Assembly: GCA_947494805.1 (NCBI GenBank)
Contig: CANLWK010000008.1
Coordinates: 1 to 64,000 of the forward strand
Origin: an uncultured Croceitalea sp.
GTDB lineage: Bacteria; Bacteroidota; Bacteroidia; Flavobacteriales; Flavobacteriaceae
Reading direction: 5' to 3'
DNA: 64,000 nucleotides
Shown: piece after piece, positions 54,617-63,237 of the stretch
How the letters are laid out: each line of letters begins with the position of its first letter
Position numbering within the stretch: position 1 is the first letter of the stretch
Position numbers and translations under genes: made by a program
The notes under the pieces: model-generated
Told to the model about the DNA's origin: nothing
Database searches by the model: none
The model's input: only the letters and a program-made list of their open reading frames with translations

Positions 54617-55483
54617 TCAATCTTTTAAACGTTCAGCTTTCCACTTTTTGATGTTTTTTTCATTCATACGAACGAATTCATCTTTTTCTAGTGCAAGAGC
54701 CAGTTCCAATGATTTCTCTGCAGATATAATCGCAGCTTTATAATCACCCAATTCAGCCGCCACCAAACTTTTTACTCGATGAAAGTAGTAAGTGTCACCA
54801 CCTATTTCTAACGCCTTGTTCAAATACAATAATGCTTTTTCAAAGTCTTTATGTTGCTCATGTAAGTAGCGCGCAGCTTCATAGTAGGTTTGTGCTGTCG
54901 GGTTTTCTTTGATCTGCTGTGCAATTTCCAATTCCATTTGCGCATCGGTATTCACTTCAAAAGGAATACTAACCTTAGTATTTGCCCAAATAAGATGGAG
55001 CTGTGCACTATTGTGGGTAATGGAATCAAAAACCATTAAAAAGTTCTCTTGATGATATGGTATCGATTGTGGTTGTATCGGTATTCGAAAAACGTCTTCT
55101 TCTGGATTGTACTTTTTTCGACCGTCTCCCCAATGGGAAGTGTTCGCGTGAAAGGCGATTTGCCATTCGTTTTCTTCAGGAAATGCGTAGAGCGCATAGG
55201 TTCCTTTTGGCAGCACATTTCCCATTATAGACATCTCGGTATCAATAGAAATTTTGGTGCTTTCATTCGCCCCTACCCGCCAAATACGGCCATAGGGCAC
55301 CAATCCGCCAAAAATGACCCGTCCTTTGACCGCTGGCCGTGAATAGGCGACCATGATTTTAGAGAGCCCGATTTCTTGTTCCAATCGTGAAAAAGGACTC
55401 GCTTTTGGATGGGTTATTTGAGATGACAACATAAAGATGCTTAACAAACTTAAAACAGCTACCACCTTTCTGGCCATCTGCAT
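54617..55483 (-). CDS. DUF2911 protein with TPR tail
   Basis: 288 aa, secreted (signal VVAVLSLLSIFMLSSQ). The DUF2911 domain (about 30-175) has SRPAVKGRVIFGGLVPYGRIWRVGANE (in parts), LPKGTYALYAFPEENEW and FHANTSHWG. Tetratricopeptide-like helices follow (about 195-275; ALLYLNKALEIGGDTYYFHRV). DUF2911 is widespread in Bacteroidota with no known biochemistry. The start is 4 nt after the ftsY stop, so it is likely in the ftsY operon. Confidence 0.85.
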   Translation of the reverse strand: MQMARKVVAVLSLLSIFMLSSQITHPKASPFSRLEQEIGLSKIMVAYSRPAVKGRVIFGGLVPYGRIWRVGANESTKISIDTEMSIMGNVLPKGTYALYAFPEENEWQIAFHANTSHWGDGRKKYNPEEDVFRIPIQPQSIPYHQENFLMVFDSITHNSAQLHLIWANTKVSIPFEVNTDAQMELEIAQQIKENPTAQTYYEAARYLHEQHKDFEKALLYLNKALEIGGDTYYFHRVKSLVAAELGDYKAAIISAEKSLELALALEKDEFVRMNEKNIKKWKAERLKD

Positions 55484-55486
55484 GAA

Positions 55487-56443
55487 CTAAATCTTAAAAA
55501 ACGAGTCCACAAACTCGTATTTGTTAAACACTTGAAGATCATCGATACCCTCGCCAACTCCAATATATTTTACCGGTATCTGAAACTGGTCTGAAATACC
55601 AATGACCACCCCGCCCTTTGCGGTACCATCTAATTTGGTAACGGCCAATGAGGTCACTTCTGTAGCTTTGGTAAACTGTTTGGCCTGTTCAAAAGCGTTC
55701 TGGCCTGTGGAACCATCTAAAACCAGTAGCACATCATGAGGCGCATCAGGTATTACTTTTTGCATGACCCGTTTTACTTTTGAGAGTTCGTTCATCAAAT
55801 TGACCTTATTGTGCAAACGCCCTGCCGTATCGATCAATACCACATCTGCATTTTCAGCTACTGCAGAATTTAAGGTATCAAAAGCCACTGAAGCCGGGTC
55901 ACTGCCCATTTTCTGCTTGACAATAGGTATATCAACGCGCTCGGCCCAAACCTGTAATTGGTCTATGGCCGCGGCCCTGAAGGTGTCACCAGCACCCAAA
56001 ACTACCTTTAGGCCTTGTTTTTTGAACTGATTTGCCAACTTACCAATGGTTGTCGTTTTTCCAACACCATTGACCCCTACTACCATAATTACATAAGGTA
56101 TTTTGTCCTTCCGGATGGTGAACTCTTTTTCTTCACCCACATGGGTCTCTGAAAGTAGGCCCGCAATTTCTTCCCTAAGAATTTGGTTCAGTTCATCGGT
56201 GCCCAAATATTTATCTTTTGAAACCCGTGCCTCTATTCGGTCAATAATCTTCAATGTCGTATCTACCCCAACATCAGAGGTGACGAGTACTTCTTCTAAG
56301 TTATCAAGTACTTCATCATCAACTTTAGATTTACCGGCAACCGCCTTACTAAGTTTGCCAAAAAAACTGTTCTTTGACTTTTCAAGGCCCTTATCAAGTG
56401 TCTCTTTTTTATCTTTTGAGAATATGTTTTTAAACAAGCTCAT
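55487..56443 (-). CDS. ftsY: Signal recognition particle receptor FtsY
   Basis: 318-aa SRP-receptor GTPase that docks SRP-bound ribosomes at the membrane. The NG domain is complete: GVNGVGKTTTIGKLA (G1), DTFRAAAIDQL, LIDTAGRLHNK (G3), TKLDGTAKGG (G4) and GVGEGIDDLQVF (G5). The acidic A domain of E. coli FtsY is absent, as usual in Bacteroidota. DUF2911 follows; upstream lies a divergent TSP3-repeat gene that separates it from the DUF4295 gene commonly adjacent to it. Confidence 0.96.
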   Translation of the reverse strand: MSLFKNIFSKDKKETLDKGLEKSKNSFFGKLSKAVAGKSKVDDEVLDNLEEVLVTSDVGVDTTLKIIDRIEARVSKDKYLGTDELNQILREEIAGLLSETHVGEEKEFTIRKDKIPYVIMVVGVNGVGKTTTIGKLANQFKKQGLKVVLGAGDTFRAAAIDQLQVWAERVDIPIVKQKMGSDPASVAFDTLNSAVAENADVVLIDTAGRLHNKVNLMNELSKVKRVMQKVIPDAPHDVLLVLDGSTGQNAFEQAKQFTKATEVTSLAVTKLDGTAKGGVVIGISDQFQIPVKYIGVGEGIDDLQVFNKYEFVDSFFKI

Positions 56444-56650
56444 GTTATCTCTAGTTCTAAACCAAAGATAGGAAAGTCACGGCGTTATTTTGGCTGCCTT
56501 TTCATTTTGATTTACTCTATAACAGATGCTAATAATTTAGACCCTCTATTTTTGGTCATTCACACCATGATTGGTAGGGTGACACAACAAATTTTACAAT
56601 AATAGCCACGATAAATCTAACTTCGTGCATTACAACCTTAATCTTTTTGT

Positions 56651-58546
56651 TTGCAGACCAATAGCCAAATAATAGCTATCCTTTTTCTACTATTGATACC
56701 TGTTCAATTAGTTGCTCAAGATACGTATGCCGATACTTTTAGTAGTGTATCGTACAACAATAGCAACGGTACACTGCCATGGACCACTTCATGGATCGAA
56801 ACAGGAGATACGGACTTGGGCCCCACAGCAGACTACATAAGCATCAATAGTGGACGACTACAGTTTTACTGGAACTGGGGAGAAACCGTTTCACGTTCTA
56901 TGGACTTATCGGGGGCCACTTCGGCAACCATATCATTTGACTGGGAAACGTTTAGTCTTGAAGCCGGTGAGAGCCTTCTTTTAGAAATCTCTACCGATGG
57001 AATAACATATGACCCAACCCCTTTGATAGAATTAACGGGAACCAATACGGGCACAATAACACCTATTGACATATCGACGTATATTTCGGCAACGACCACA
57101 ATTCGGTTTAGAGGTAGAGGTACCGTGGCAGAACGATGGGAGTCTGATGATTTTGCTTACATTGACAACCTCAGTATATCCGTCACTTTTGATAATGACA
57201 ATGATGGAGATGGTATCGTTGACAGCATAGATTTAGATGATGACAATGACGGTCTTACCGATGAAGAAGAATACTGTACAACCGCGAACGCAAGTTTTTT
57301 GGTTTCGGCCAATGTGGGTCAACGATCGGTTATCGTAAATCACACCGATACGGGATATCTTCGATTAGATTTCTCATCAATGGACAACTCTTTTCAACTT
57401 GAAATCAATGGAAATCCGGTGCATCCGTCCATTTTGGAGTTTGAAAATGGAGCATTGGGCGCAGGCGAAGAGTACTTTAGGTTTCAATCGGATAACGCCC
57501 TTATTTCTGCCCCATGGGTGGCAAATTCAAATGGCTTGCCAAGGCTTCGTTTGATTATTGACGAATCAGGTCAAGCCAATCTATATGGAACGCGAACATC
57601 AGGCTCCACAATTCTGGAACCCATGCAAGCGGAATCAGCTACACCTTTTAATACCATTAATTGGATACCGGGCAACAACAACACTTTTGAAGTTATCAAT
57701 CAAGCTGGACCCGGGCCAGAGGGTTTCACTGGCACCCTTTTTGCCAGTGCCATATGTGATGAAGATGGCGATGGCATAAGCAATGAGTTGGACCTGGATG
57801 CGGATAACGACGGTATTTATGATATTGTCGAATCTGGAGTATTAAATCTTGCGGGGGTATCAGATGCCAACAATGACGGAATCATTGACGGTGCAGCAGC
57901 GTCTTTTGGGTCTAATGGTCTTTTCAGCGGTATTGAAGATAATGACACTGCCTACGCCATACCCACATACACTCCTACTGACTCAGATAGCGATGGCATT
58001 TATGATGCCTTCGTTTTAGATGCTGATGGCGACGGTTGTACCGATGTTATTGAAGCGGGGTTTATCGACGATAATAGTGATGGTCTTCTAGGTCCTCTAC
58101 CCGTAACTATTGACGGTAACGGTTTGGTGACCAGTGGTACCGGCGGATATACCACCCCAGATGATAATGATGCAAATACGACATTTGATTTTCAAGAAGA
58201 CGTGGGTGTTCCTACGATAAGTGTTCAGCCCTTATCAGTGACCACATGCCCAGGTTGCACAACTTCAATGACAATAACCTCTACAGCAAATACATTGCAA
58301 TGGCAACGTTTTGATGGTATCAGCTGGGTAGATTTAAGCGATTCTGCTTTGTACTCAGGTACCACTACGGGTACATTACAAATTACCAATCCCGCCCCGG
58401 CGCTGGGCAACAGTCAATATCGCGTGATTGCGTCAAACTCTAATTTTGTTTGTGGATTTACTACATCGGCAGTGGCCACATTGACCTTTCAAGTCAATAC
58501 CATCATAACCAATAGAAGAATAACATACCGTATTCGTCCGAATTAG
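56651..58546 (+). CDS. Secreted surface protein with thrombospondin type 3-like repeats
   Basis: 631 aa with a probable TTG start and signal peptide (IIAILFLLLIPVQLVAQ). A jelly-roll-like domain follows (about 25-180; SFDWETFSLEAGESLLLEIS, in parts). Acidic calcium-binding DxDxDG repeats occur at about 180-205 (DNDNDGDGIVDSIDLDDDNDG) and 370-470, and an Ig-like domain lies near the C-terminus (SVQPLSVTTCPGCTTSMTI). It ends VITNRRITYRIRPN-type (IITNRRITYRIRPN), which I recall as a recurrent C-terminus in large flavobacterial exported proteins, and not a classic type A T9SS sorting domain. Probable adhesin or cell-surface protein. Confidence 0.75.
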   Translation: MQTNSQIIAILFLLLIPVQLVAQDTYADTFSSVSYNNSNGTLPWTTSWIETGDTDLGPTADYISINSGRLQFYWNWGETVSRSMDLSGATSATISFDWETFSLEAGESLLLEISTDGITYDPTPLIELTGTNTGTITPIDISTYISATTTIRFRGRGTVAERWESDDFAYIDNLSISVTFDNDNDGDGIVDSIDLDDDNDGLTDEEEYCTTANASFLVSANVGQRSVIVNHTDTGYLRLDFSSMDNSFQLEINGNPVHPSILEFENGALGAGEEYFRFQSDNALISAPWVANSNGLPRLRLIIDESGQANLYGTRTSGSTILEPMQAESATPFNTINWIPGNNNTFEVINQAGPGPEGFTGTLFASAICDEDGDGISNELDLDADNDGIYDIVESGVLNLAGVSDANNDGIIDGAAASFGSNGLFSGIEDNDTAYAIPTYTPTDSDSDGIYDAFVLDADGDGCTDVIEAGFIDDNSDGLLGPLPVTIDGNGLVTSGTGGYTTPDDNDANTTFDFQEDVGVPTISVQPLSVTTCPGCTTSMTITSTANTLQWQRFDGISWVDLSDSALYSGTTTGTLQITNPAPALGNSQYRVIASNSNFVCGFTTSAVATLTFQVNTIITNRRITYRIRPN

Positions 58547-58560
58547 TATATGGATATAAA

Positions 58561-58600
58561 AAGAAAAAACCGTTTCAATAGTTATTGAAACGGCTTCTTA
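58561..58600 (-). terminator. Intrinsic terminator of the rpmB-rpmG-DUF4295 operon
   Basis: CCGTTTCAATA (58570-58580) pairs perfectly with TATTGAAACGG (58583-58593); on the minus strand it is followed by a T-rich run (complement of AAGAAAAAA). It ends the ribosomal-protein unit shortly after the DUF4295 stop. Confidence 0.82.
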
Positions 58601-58618
58601 TACAGTGTTCTCGTACTG

Positions 58619-58771
58619 TTATTTTTTTGACAACCAGTCGTTCACCAACTCAGGTGACATTACTTGCTCAACAAAAGTGTAAGCTCCTGTTTTAGGAGAC
58701 TTCACCATTTTGATGGCTTTTGTCAATCTCTTTGAACTTCCTTGTAATGTTGCTACGGTCTTCTTTGCCAT
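58619..58771 (-). CDS. DUF4295 small protein
   Basis: A 50-residue protein starting MAKKTVATLQGSSKRLTKAI and ending NDWLSKK. It is below the usual size cutoff but clearly matches the conserved Bacteroidota DUF4295 family, which typically follows rpmG. Basic and probably ribosome-associated, but its function has not been established to my knowledge. Third gene of the rpmB-rpmG-DUF4295 unit. Confidence 0.9.
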   Translation of the reverse strand: MAKKTVATLQGSSKRLTKAIKMVKSPKTGAYTFVEQVMSPELVNDWLSKK

Positions 58772-58812
58772 GTCTTTATCTGTTTGACGTTTTTACTAAG
58801 AAAAACCTCGTA

Positions 58813-58995
58813 TTATTTAATTTCTTTGTGAACGGTCATACGTTTCAAGATAGGATTGAATTTTTTGATTTCCATTCTATCTGGCGTATTCTTTTTATTC
58901 TTTGTAGTAATGTATCGAGACGTACCTGGCATACCTGATTCTTTATGCTCTGTACACTCTAAAATAACCTGAACTCTATTACCTTTCTTTGCCAT
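58813..58995 (-). CDS. rpmG: 50S ribosomal protein L33
   Basis: 60 residues, [20 protein letters not shown], then [21 protein letters not shown], the L33 signature. The zinc-type cysteines are not present (one Cys only), so it is of the C-minus type. It follows rpmB by 12 nt. Confidence 0.96.
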   Translation of the reverse strand: MAKKGNRVQVILECTEHKESGMPGTSRYITTKNKKNTPDRMEIKKFNPILKRMTVHKEIK

Positions 58996-59007
58996 TTTCT
59001 AATGCTA

Positions 59008-59244
59008 TTACTTCACAAAACCATTGGCTCTCGCTTCTTTCAAAGCAGCAGCGATACCTTTTTTGTTGATTACTTTGATTCCTTTAGATGAAACGTTAAG
59101 TGTAACCCACTTATCTTCTTCAGGGATATAAAATTTCTTCTTTGAAATATTTACATCAAACCTACGCTTCGTTTTATTGATAGAAAATGATACGTTGTTA
59201 CCAAACATCACCTTCTTCCCTGTAATTTCACATACTCTAGACAT
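59008..59244 (-). CDS. rpmB: 50S ribosomal protein L28
   Basis: 78 residues, [19 protein letters not shown], then [18 protein letters not shown], typical L28. First gene of the rpmB-rpmG-DUF4295 operon with a consensus promoter upstream. Confidence 0.97.
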   Translation of the reverse strand: MSRVCEITGKKVMFGNNVSFSINKTKRRFDVNISKKKFYIPEEDKWVTLNVSSKGIKVINKKGIAAALKEARANGFVK

Positions 59245-59277
59245 CTCCCTAACTTTTGAGTGATTTTATTGAGGGTG

Positions 59278-59307
59278 CAAATTTAGTTATTTCTGTTAGA
59301 CACGCAA
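59278..59307 (-). promoter_or_regulatory. rpmB operon promoter, TTG-N19-TAnnTTTG
   Basis: On the minus strand TTG (59307-59305), a 19-nt spacer and TAAATTTG (59285-59278), 34 nt upstream of the rpmB ATG. Confidence 0.68.
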
Positions 59308-59318
59308 AGATTAATTAC

Positions 59319-60566
59319 TCAAAATTTAATAATTTCTTTTTGCAGTAATTCAAACGCCTTGTTCACCGACTTTTGAACGATGCGTTCACGATGGTTACCC
59401 ATAGTAAACCTTTGGGCAAAAGTCTGTTCTGGGGTACTTATGGCAATAAAAACCGTACCTACAGATTCATCTGAGTCACCTTTTGAAGGACCCGCATTGC
59501 CCGTGGTGGCAATTGCAAAATCAGTTTCTAAAATCTGCCTGACATTCTTGGCCATTGCACAGGCCACTTTTTCACTAACGACAGAATACTCTTGAATCAA
59601 ACCTTCATCAACACCCAGTACTTTTATCTTGGTTTCGGTCGCATAACTGACAATGGTTCCCTTAAAATATTTTGAGGCGCCTGGCAACGCTGTTATTTGC
59701 TGCGCTATTTTACCACCTGTAAAGCTTTCGGCGGTTGCGAGGGTCATACCTCGGTCGGTCAATAGTTTTGCCAATAACGCCTCAATACTCTCATCTTCTT
59801 CTTCACCAAAAATAATCTCACCTATTAGGGGGTAAAGCTTTTTAGTCTCGTTGTTGACCATGGTCTGAATGGCCTCCTTGTCACTTCCCTTTGCAGATAA
59901 TCGCAATCTCACACTACCAAGACTTGGTAAATACGCAAGCTTTATTTGTTGGGGCAAATGGTTTTCCCATACCTCAATACGCTCTGCAATTGCACTTTCG
60001 CCAAGACCATAGGTCATAATGGTTTTGTGAATGATATGAGGTCGCTCATACCTTTCAATTATTTTTGGAACTACATAATTGGTCATCAAACCCTTCATTT
60101 CAAAAGGTACACCCGGTAATGAAACAAATACGGTGCCGTTTTTCTCCATCCACATGCCAGGGGCCGTACCAAATTCATTTTTAAGCACCTCTGCTCTTGA
60201 AGGCACCAAAGCCTGTAAACGATTTATCTCAGAAATAGGCGTGGATATATACTTTTCAAAGAGCATTTCTATATGTGCCAAAACCTCTTTGTTCTGTACT
60301 AAGGTGTCCGCTAAATATTCACAAAGGGTATGCTTGGTGATATCATCTTTTGTTGGACCTAGACCGCCGGTAACAATTACAAGTTGTGATCTTGTATTAG
60401 CCTCCTTCAAAGCCTGCAAAATATGCGCGTTATCATCTTGTACCGAAGTAATTTGATATACCGAAACCCCAATTCTGTTTAGTTCTTTGGAAATAAAGGC
60501 CGAATTTGAATCTACAATTTGACCGATGAGAATTTCATCACCAATTGTAATAATCTCTGCTTGCAT
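59319..60566 (-). CDS. cinA: CinA-family competence/damage-inducible protein
   Basis: 415 aa. The N-terminal COG1058/MoCF-like domain begins AEIITIGDEILIGQIVDSN and includes VTGGLGPTKDDITK; the C-terminal CinA domain has TLATAESFTGGKIAQQITALPGAS (in parts) and IATTGNAGPSKG. Members have NMN deamidase and ADP-ribose pyrophosphatase activities in pyridine-nucleotide recycling. Full length. It stands between rpmB and the Hpt gene, all on the minus strand. Confidence 0.93.
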   Translation of the reverse strand: MQAEIITIGDEILIGQIVDSNSAFISKELNRIGVSVYQITSVQDDNAHILQALKEANTRSQLVIVTGGLGPTKDDITKHTLCEYLADTLVQNKEVLAHIEMLFEKYISTPISEINRLQALVPSRAEVLKNEFGTAPGMWMEKNGTVFVSLPGVPFEMKGLMTNYVVPKIIERYERPHIIHKTIMTYGLGESAIAERIEVWENHLPQQIKLAYLPSLGSVRLRLSAKGSDKEAIQTMVNNETKKLYPLIGEIIFGEEEDESIEALLAKLLTDRGMTLATAESFTGGKIAQQITALPGASKYFKGTIVSYATETKIKVLGVDEGLIQEYSVVSEKVACAMAKNVRQILETDFAIATTGNAGPSKGDSDESVGTVFIAISTPEQTFAQRFTMGNHRERIVQKSVNKAFELLQKEIIKF

Positions 60567-60610
60567 GCAATCAGGTTTACACTAAAGGCTTTTAGTAATT
60601 TGTTAAGGGG

Positions 60611-60618
60611 CAAAAGTA
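60611..60618 (-). promoter_or_regulatory. -7 element of the cinA promoter
   Basis: The minus strand reads TACTTTTG (TAnnTTTG), 44 nt upstream of the cinA ATG. Confidence 0.4.
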
Positions 60619-60650
60619 AGTAAAATGAAGCTTCTGTGATTTGTGGACCG

Positions 60651-60989
60651 TTATAGTCCAAAATCGTTTTTCAGCTCTGTGACTACTTGCTCAACATCTG
60701 TTTTGAGCAATGGAAATTTTTCTTGAATCGTATCAAAATTACCATCTTGTTTGCCCAAGGTCTCGATCTCAAGAGCATTGGCCCTTGTTTGTTCCATACC
60801 CAATAAGTCGACATTGGGTTTGATTTTATGGGCCATTTTATAAATCTGTTCGTAGTCCTTTGTTGAAATAGCCTCTTCCAGCGCTTGCAGGTCCTCAGGA
60901 ACTTCTTCTAAAAACACCGTTACTACAGAACGAACAAAATCTTCGTCTCCCTCAGCCATTTCGTTAATCTTATCAAGACTATAAATCAT
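60651..60989 (-). CDS. Histidine phosphotransfer (Hpt) domain protein
   Basis: 112 aa, a single four-helix Hpt domain. The phospho-acceptor is H54 in KMAHKIKPNVDLLG, with the usual HKxKP context. Such standalone proteins carry phosphate between hybrid kinases and response regulators; no kinase is adjacent, so partners are unknown. Its ATG overlaps the stop of the upstream FAH gene by 1 nt. Confidence 0.88.
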   Translation of the reverse strand: MIYSLDKINEMAEGDEDFVRSVVTVFLEEVPEDLQALEEAISTKDYEQIYKMAHKIKPNVDLLGMEQTRANALEIETLGKQDGNFDTIQEKFPLLKTDVEQVVTELKNDFGL

Positions 60990-61600
60990 TACTTTATGTT
61001 AATGGTAAAAATTCGTTCTTCCTCTATTGTACCTTCAAGATAATCATTTGCTACAACTCTACCAACACCGGCCGGAGTGCCCGTGAAGATGATATCCCCT
61101 TTTTTAAGGGTAAAATAGGTAGAAACATAGGCTATTAATTCATCTATCTTCCACAACATCAAGCTCGTATGCCCATTTTGGACAATTTCCCCATTTTTTA
61201 ACAATGAAAACCTTAAATTGTCAATATTTTCGTACTTATTTTTATCTATCCACTTACCAACGACAGCTGCACCATCAAAACCTTTCGCCTTTTCCCAAGG
61301 CAATCCCTTAGCCTTTAATTTTGACTGTAGGTCCCGAGCTGTGAAATCAATTCCCAACCCTACTTCGTCGTAATATTTATGCGCAAACTTTTCTGAAATA
61401 TGTTTGCCAACTTTTTTGATTTTCACCAAAACCTCAACTTCATAATGTATATCTTCTGAAAATTCTGGTATATAAAAATCTTGTTCCTTTGGCAACACTG
61501 CCGAATCAGGCTTCATAAAAACAACAGGTTCCGTAGGGCGCTCATTATCGAGCTCATCAATATGGGCGGCATAATTTCGGCCAATACAAATAAGTTTCAT
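60989..61600 (-). CDS. Fumarylacetoacetate hydrolase family protein
   Basis: 203 aa: MKLICIGRNYAAHIDEL at the N-terminus, KPDSAVLPKEQDFYIPEFSE, the metal-binding DIHYEVEVLVKIKKVGKHI with the conserved glutamates, and DIIFTGTPAGVGRV. These enzymes cleave or decarboxylate acylpyruvates or oxaloacetate; the precise substrate is not resolvable. Length and motifs fit the short FAHD1/YcgM type. Translationally linked to the Hpt gene. Confidence 0.92.
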   Translation of the reverse strand: MKLICIGRNYAAHIDELDNERPTEPVVFMKPDSAVLPKEQDFYIPEFSEDIHYEVEVLVKIKKVGKHISEKFAHKYYDEVGLGIDFTARDLQSKLKAKGLPWEKAKGFDGAAVVGKWIDKNKYENIDNLRFSLLKNGEIVQNGHTSLMLWKIDELIAYVSTYFTLKKGDIIFTGTPAGVGRVVANDYLEGTIEEERIFTINIK

Positions 61601-61611
61601 TACAAAATTGG

Positions 61612-62388
61612 TTATGAGAGTTTATTGTTGAGCTTGCTCAACTTTATCTGGGTGAGCACTTTTTTGGTATATAAGGGAAAATCTGCATTGAGAATCCATC
61701 CGAAATAACCAGGTTCTTTCTCCATCACCTCATCCACCGTCTTGCCTTTGTGTTTACCAAAAGTGAACGTAGGTTCGTCTTCTTTGTTCACACCTATAAA
61801 ACCGGCAAAATCCAAAGACTTTTTACGTGTGGTAAACTCTGAGAGCTTTTTGACATTGTTCTCTAGTTCGGGATATCTCTCTAATTGCGACAACAATACT
61901 TCATAGGTCGCCATGGTATCAGCTTCGGCACTATGGGCATCCTCCAAACTCTTATCACAGTAAAACTTATATGCAGCGCCCAAGGTGCGCTTTTCCATTT
62001 TATGAAAAATGGTCTGTACGTCAACAGAAACCATGTGTTTCATATCAAAATCAACTTCGGCCCGCAGCATTTCTTCCGCCAATAGCGGAATATCAAAACG
62101 GTCAGAATTAAACCCCGCCAAATCGCTATCGCGAATCATGGTGTAAATCTCCTTCGACAGTTTTTTAAAGGTAGGTTCATTGGCAACTTTTTCATTTGAT
62201 ATACCATGCACCGCTATAACTTCTGGGGGTATTTCCATTTCAGGATTTACCAACCAAGTTCTACTTTCCTTATTGCCGTTCGGAAAAATCTTCAAAATCG
62301 ATATTTCTACGATACGATCTTTAGAAACATTGGTACCTGTAGTCTCAAGGTCAAAAAAACAAATGGGTTTAGTTAATTCAAGTTGCAT
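61612..62388 (-). CDS. DnaQ-type 3'-5' exonuclease
   Basis: 258 aa from ATG 62388 (MQLELTKPICFFDLETTGTN). DEDDh exonuclease motifs: Exo I FFDLETTGTNVSKDRIVEIS with D and E, Exo II around FNSDRFDIPLLAEEM, and Exo III HSAEADTMATYEVLL. The C-terminus FTFGKHKGKTVDEVMEKEPGYFGWIL (in parts) resembles the tail of exonuclease X-type proteins. A standalone nuclease, distinct from a PolIII epsilon fusion. The frame open to 62463 would overlap the upstream esterase gene and lacks family similarity. Confidence 0.9.
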   Translation of the reverse strand: MQLELTKPICFFDLETTGTNVSKDRIVEISILKIFPNGNKESRTWLVNPEMEIPPEVIAVHGISNEKVANEPTFKKLSKEIYTMIRDSDLAGFNSDRFDIPLLAEEMLRAEVDFDMKHMVSVDVQTIFHKMEKRTLGAAYKFYCDKSLEDAHSAEADTMATYEVLLSQLERYPELENNVKKLSEFTTRKKSLDFAGFIGVNKEDEPTFTFGKHKGKTVDEVMEKEPGYFGWILNADFPLYTKKVLTQIKLSKLNNKLS

Positions 62389-62395
62389 AATAGGT

Positions 62396-63172
62396 TTATT
62401 TAGATATGGAAAAAAGCCAAGGTAGCAATTCTGGTTCGGCAAATGCGTTGTTCCAACTGTCATGTTTCACATCAGGATAAAGCGAATATTGTACATCAGC
62501 CCCTGCTGCTCTAAGCGCATCAACTATTTTTGTAGAATACTTTGAAGGCACAACATCATCGGCCTTGCCATGAAAAACCCACCATCGGGTCCGCCTTATT
62601 CGATTGGCAATTGCGGTATTGGCGCCACCGCATATGGGAAAGCCAGCGGCAAACATTTTGGGGTTTCTGCGTACAAGTTCAAAGGTACCCATACCTCCCA
62701 TAGATAGTCCACCAACATACATACGGTCTTTATCAATGGCATACGTCGTTTTTAAGTGCTTTAACAACCCCTCTAACAACAACATATCTTTTGTTGGCTG
62801 GCCCCTTTTATAAAACGTAAAAGCGCGATTGCCCAACTCACCAGTGACCTTGATAGCTGCCCAACTGCTATTTTCGGCACACTGGGGAAATACCACCACT
62901 GCCGGATACTTTTCTCGTGTAGCGTCTTCAAGAAATAATGAGGCACCATGGGTCAATTGTAGCTCGTTATCACTGCCACGCTCACCAGAGCCGTGTAAGA
63001 CCAAAATCAAAGGATAGGTCTCTGTGTTATCGTAGTTTTTGGGAAGTAACAGACGATAGGGCATTCGCTGACCATCCTTTTCAAAACTCATTTTCTGATA
63101 CGCCTCGTTCTGTCCGTAGCTGTATAAGACAAAAACCAGGCTTAAGAATACTGTATATAATCGCAAAATCAT
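62396..63172 (-). CDS. Secreted alpha/beta hydrolase (esterase/PHB depolymerase-like)
   Basis: 258 aa with a signal peptide (LRLYTVFLSLVFVLYSYGQ). Alpha/beta hydrolase features: LILVLHGSGERGSDNELQL (oxyanion region), nucleophile elbow GGLSMGGMGTFEL with Ser, ADDVVPSKYS with the acid, and the catalytic His in DVKHDSWNNAF. Probably a periplasmic or secreted esterase or peptidase acting on polymeric esters, substrate unknown. Confidence 0.88.
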   Translation of the reverse strand: MILRLYTVFLSLVFVLYSYGQNEAYQKMSFEKDGQRMPYRLLLPKNYDNTETYPLILVLHGSGERGSDNELQLTHGASLFLEDATREKYPAVVVFPQCAENSSWAAIKVTGELGNRAFTFYKRGQPTKDMLLLEGLLKHLKTTYAIDKDRMYVGGLSMGGMGTFELVRRNPKMFAAGFPICGGANTAIANRIRRTRWWVFHGKADDVVPSKYSTKIVDALRAAGADVQYSLYPDVKHDSWNNAFAEPELLPWLFSISK

Positions 63173-63237
63173 TGGTAGGCATCATTAGACCTATCAAAAG
63201 TAGGAAAGAATCAATGAAAAGCTTTTGTTATTCTGGT

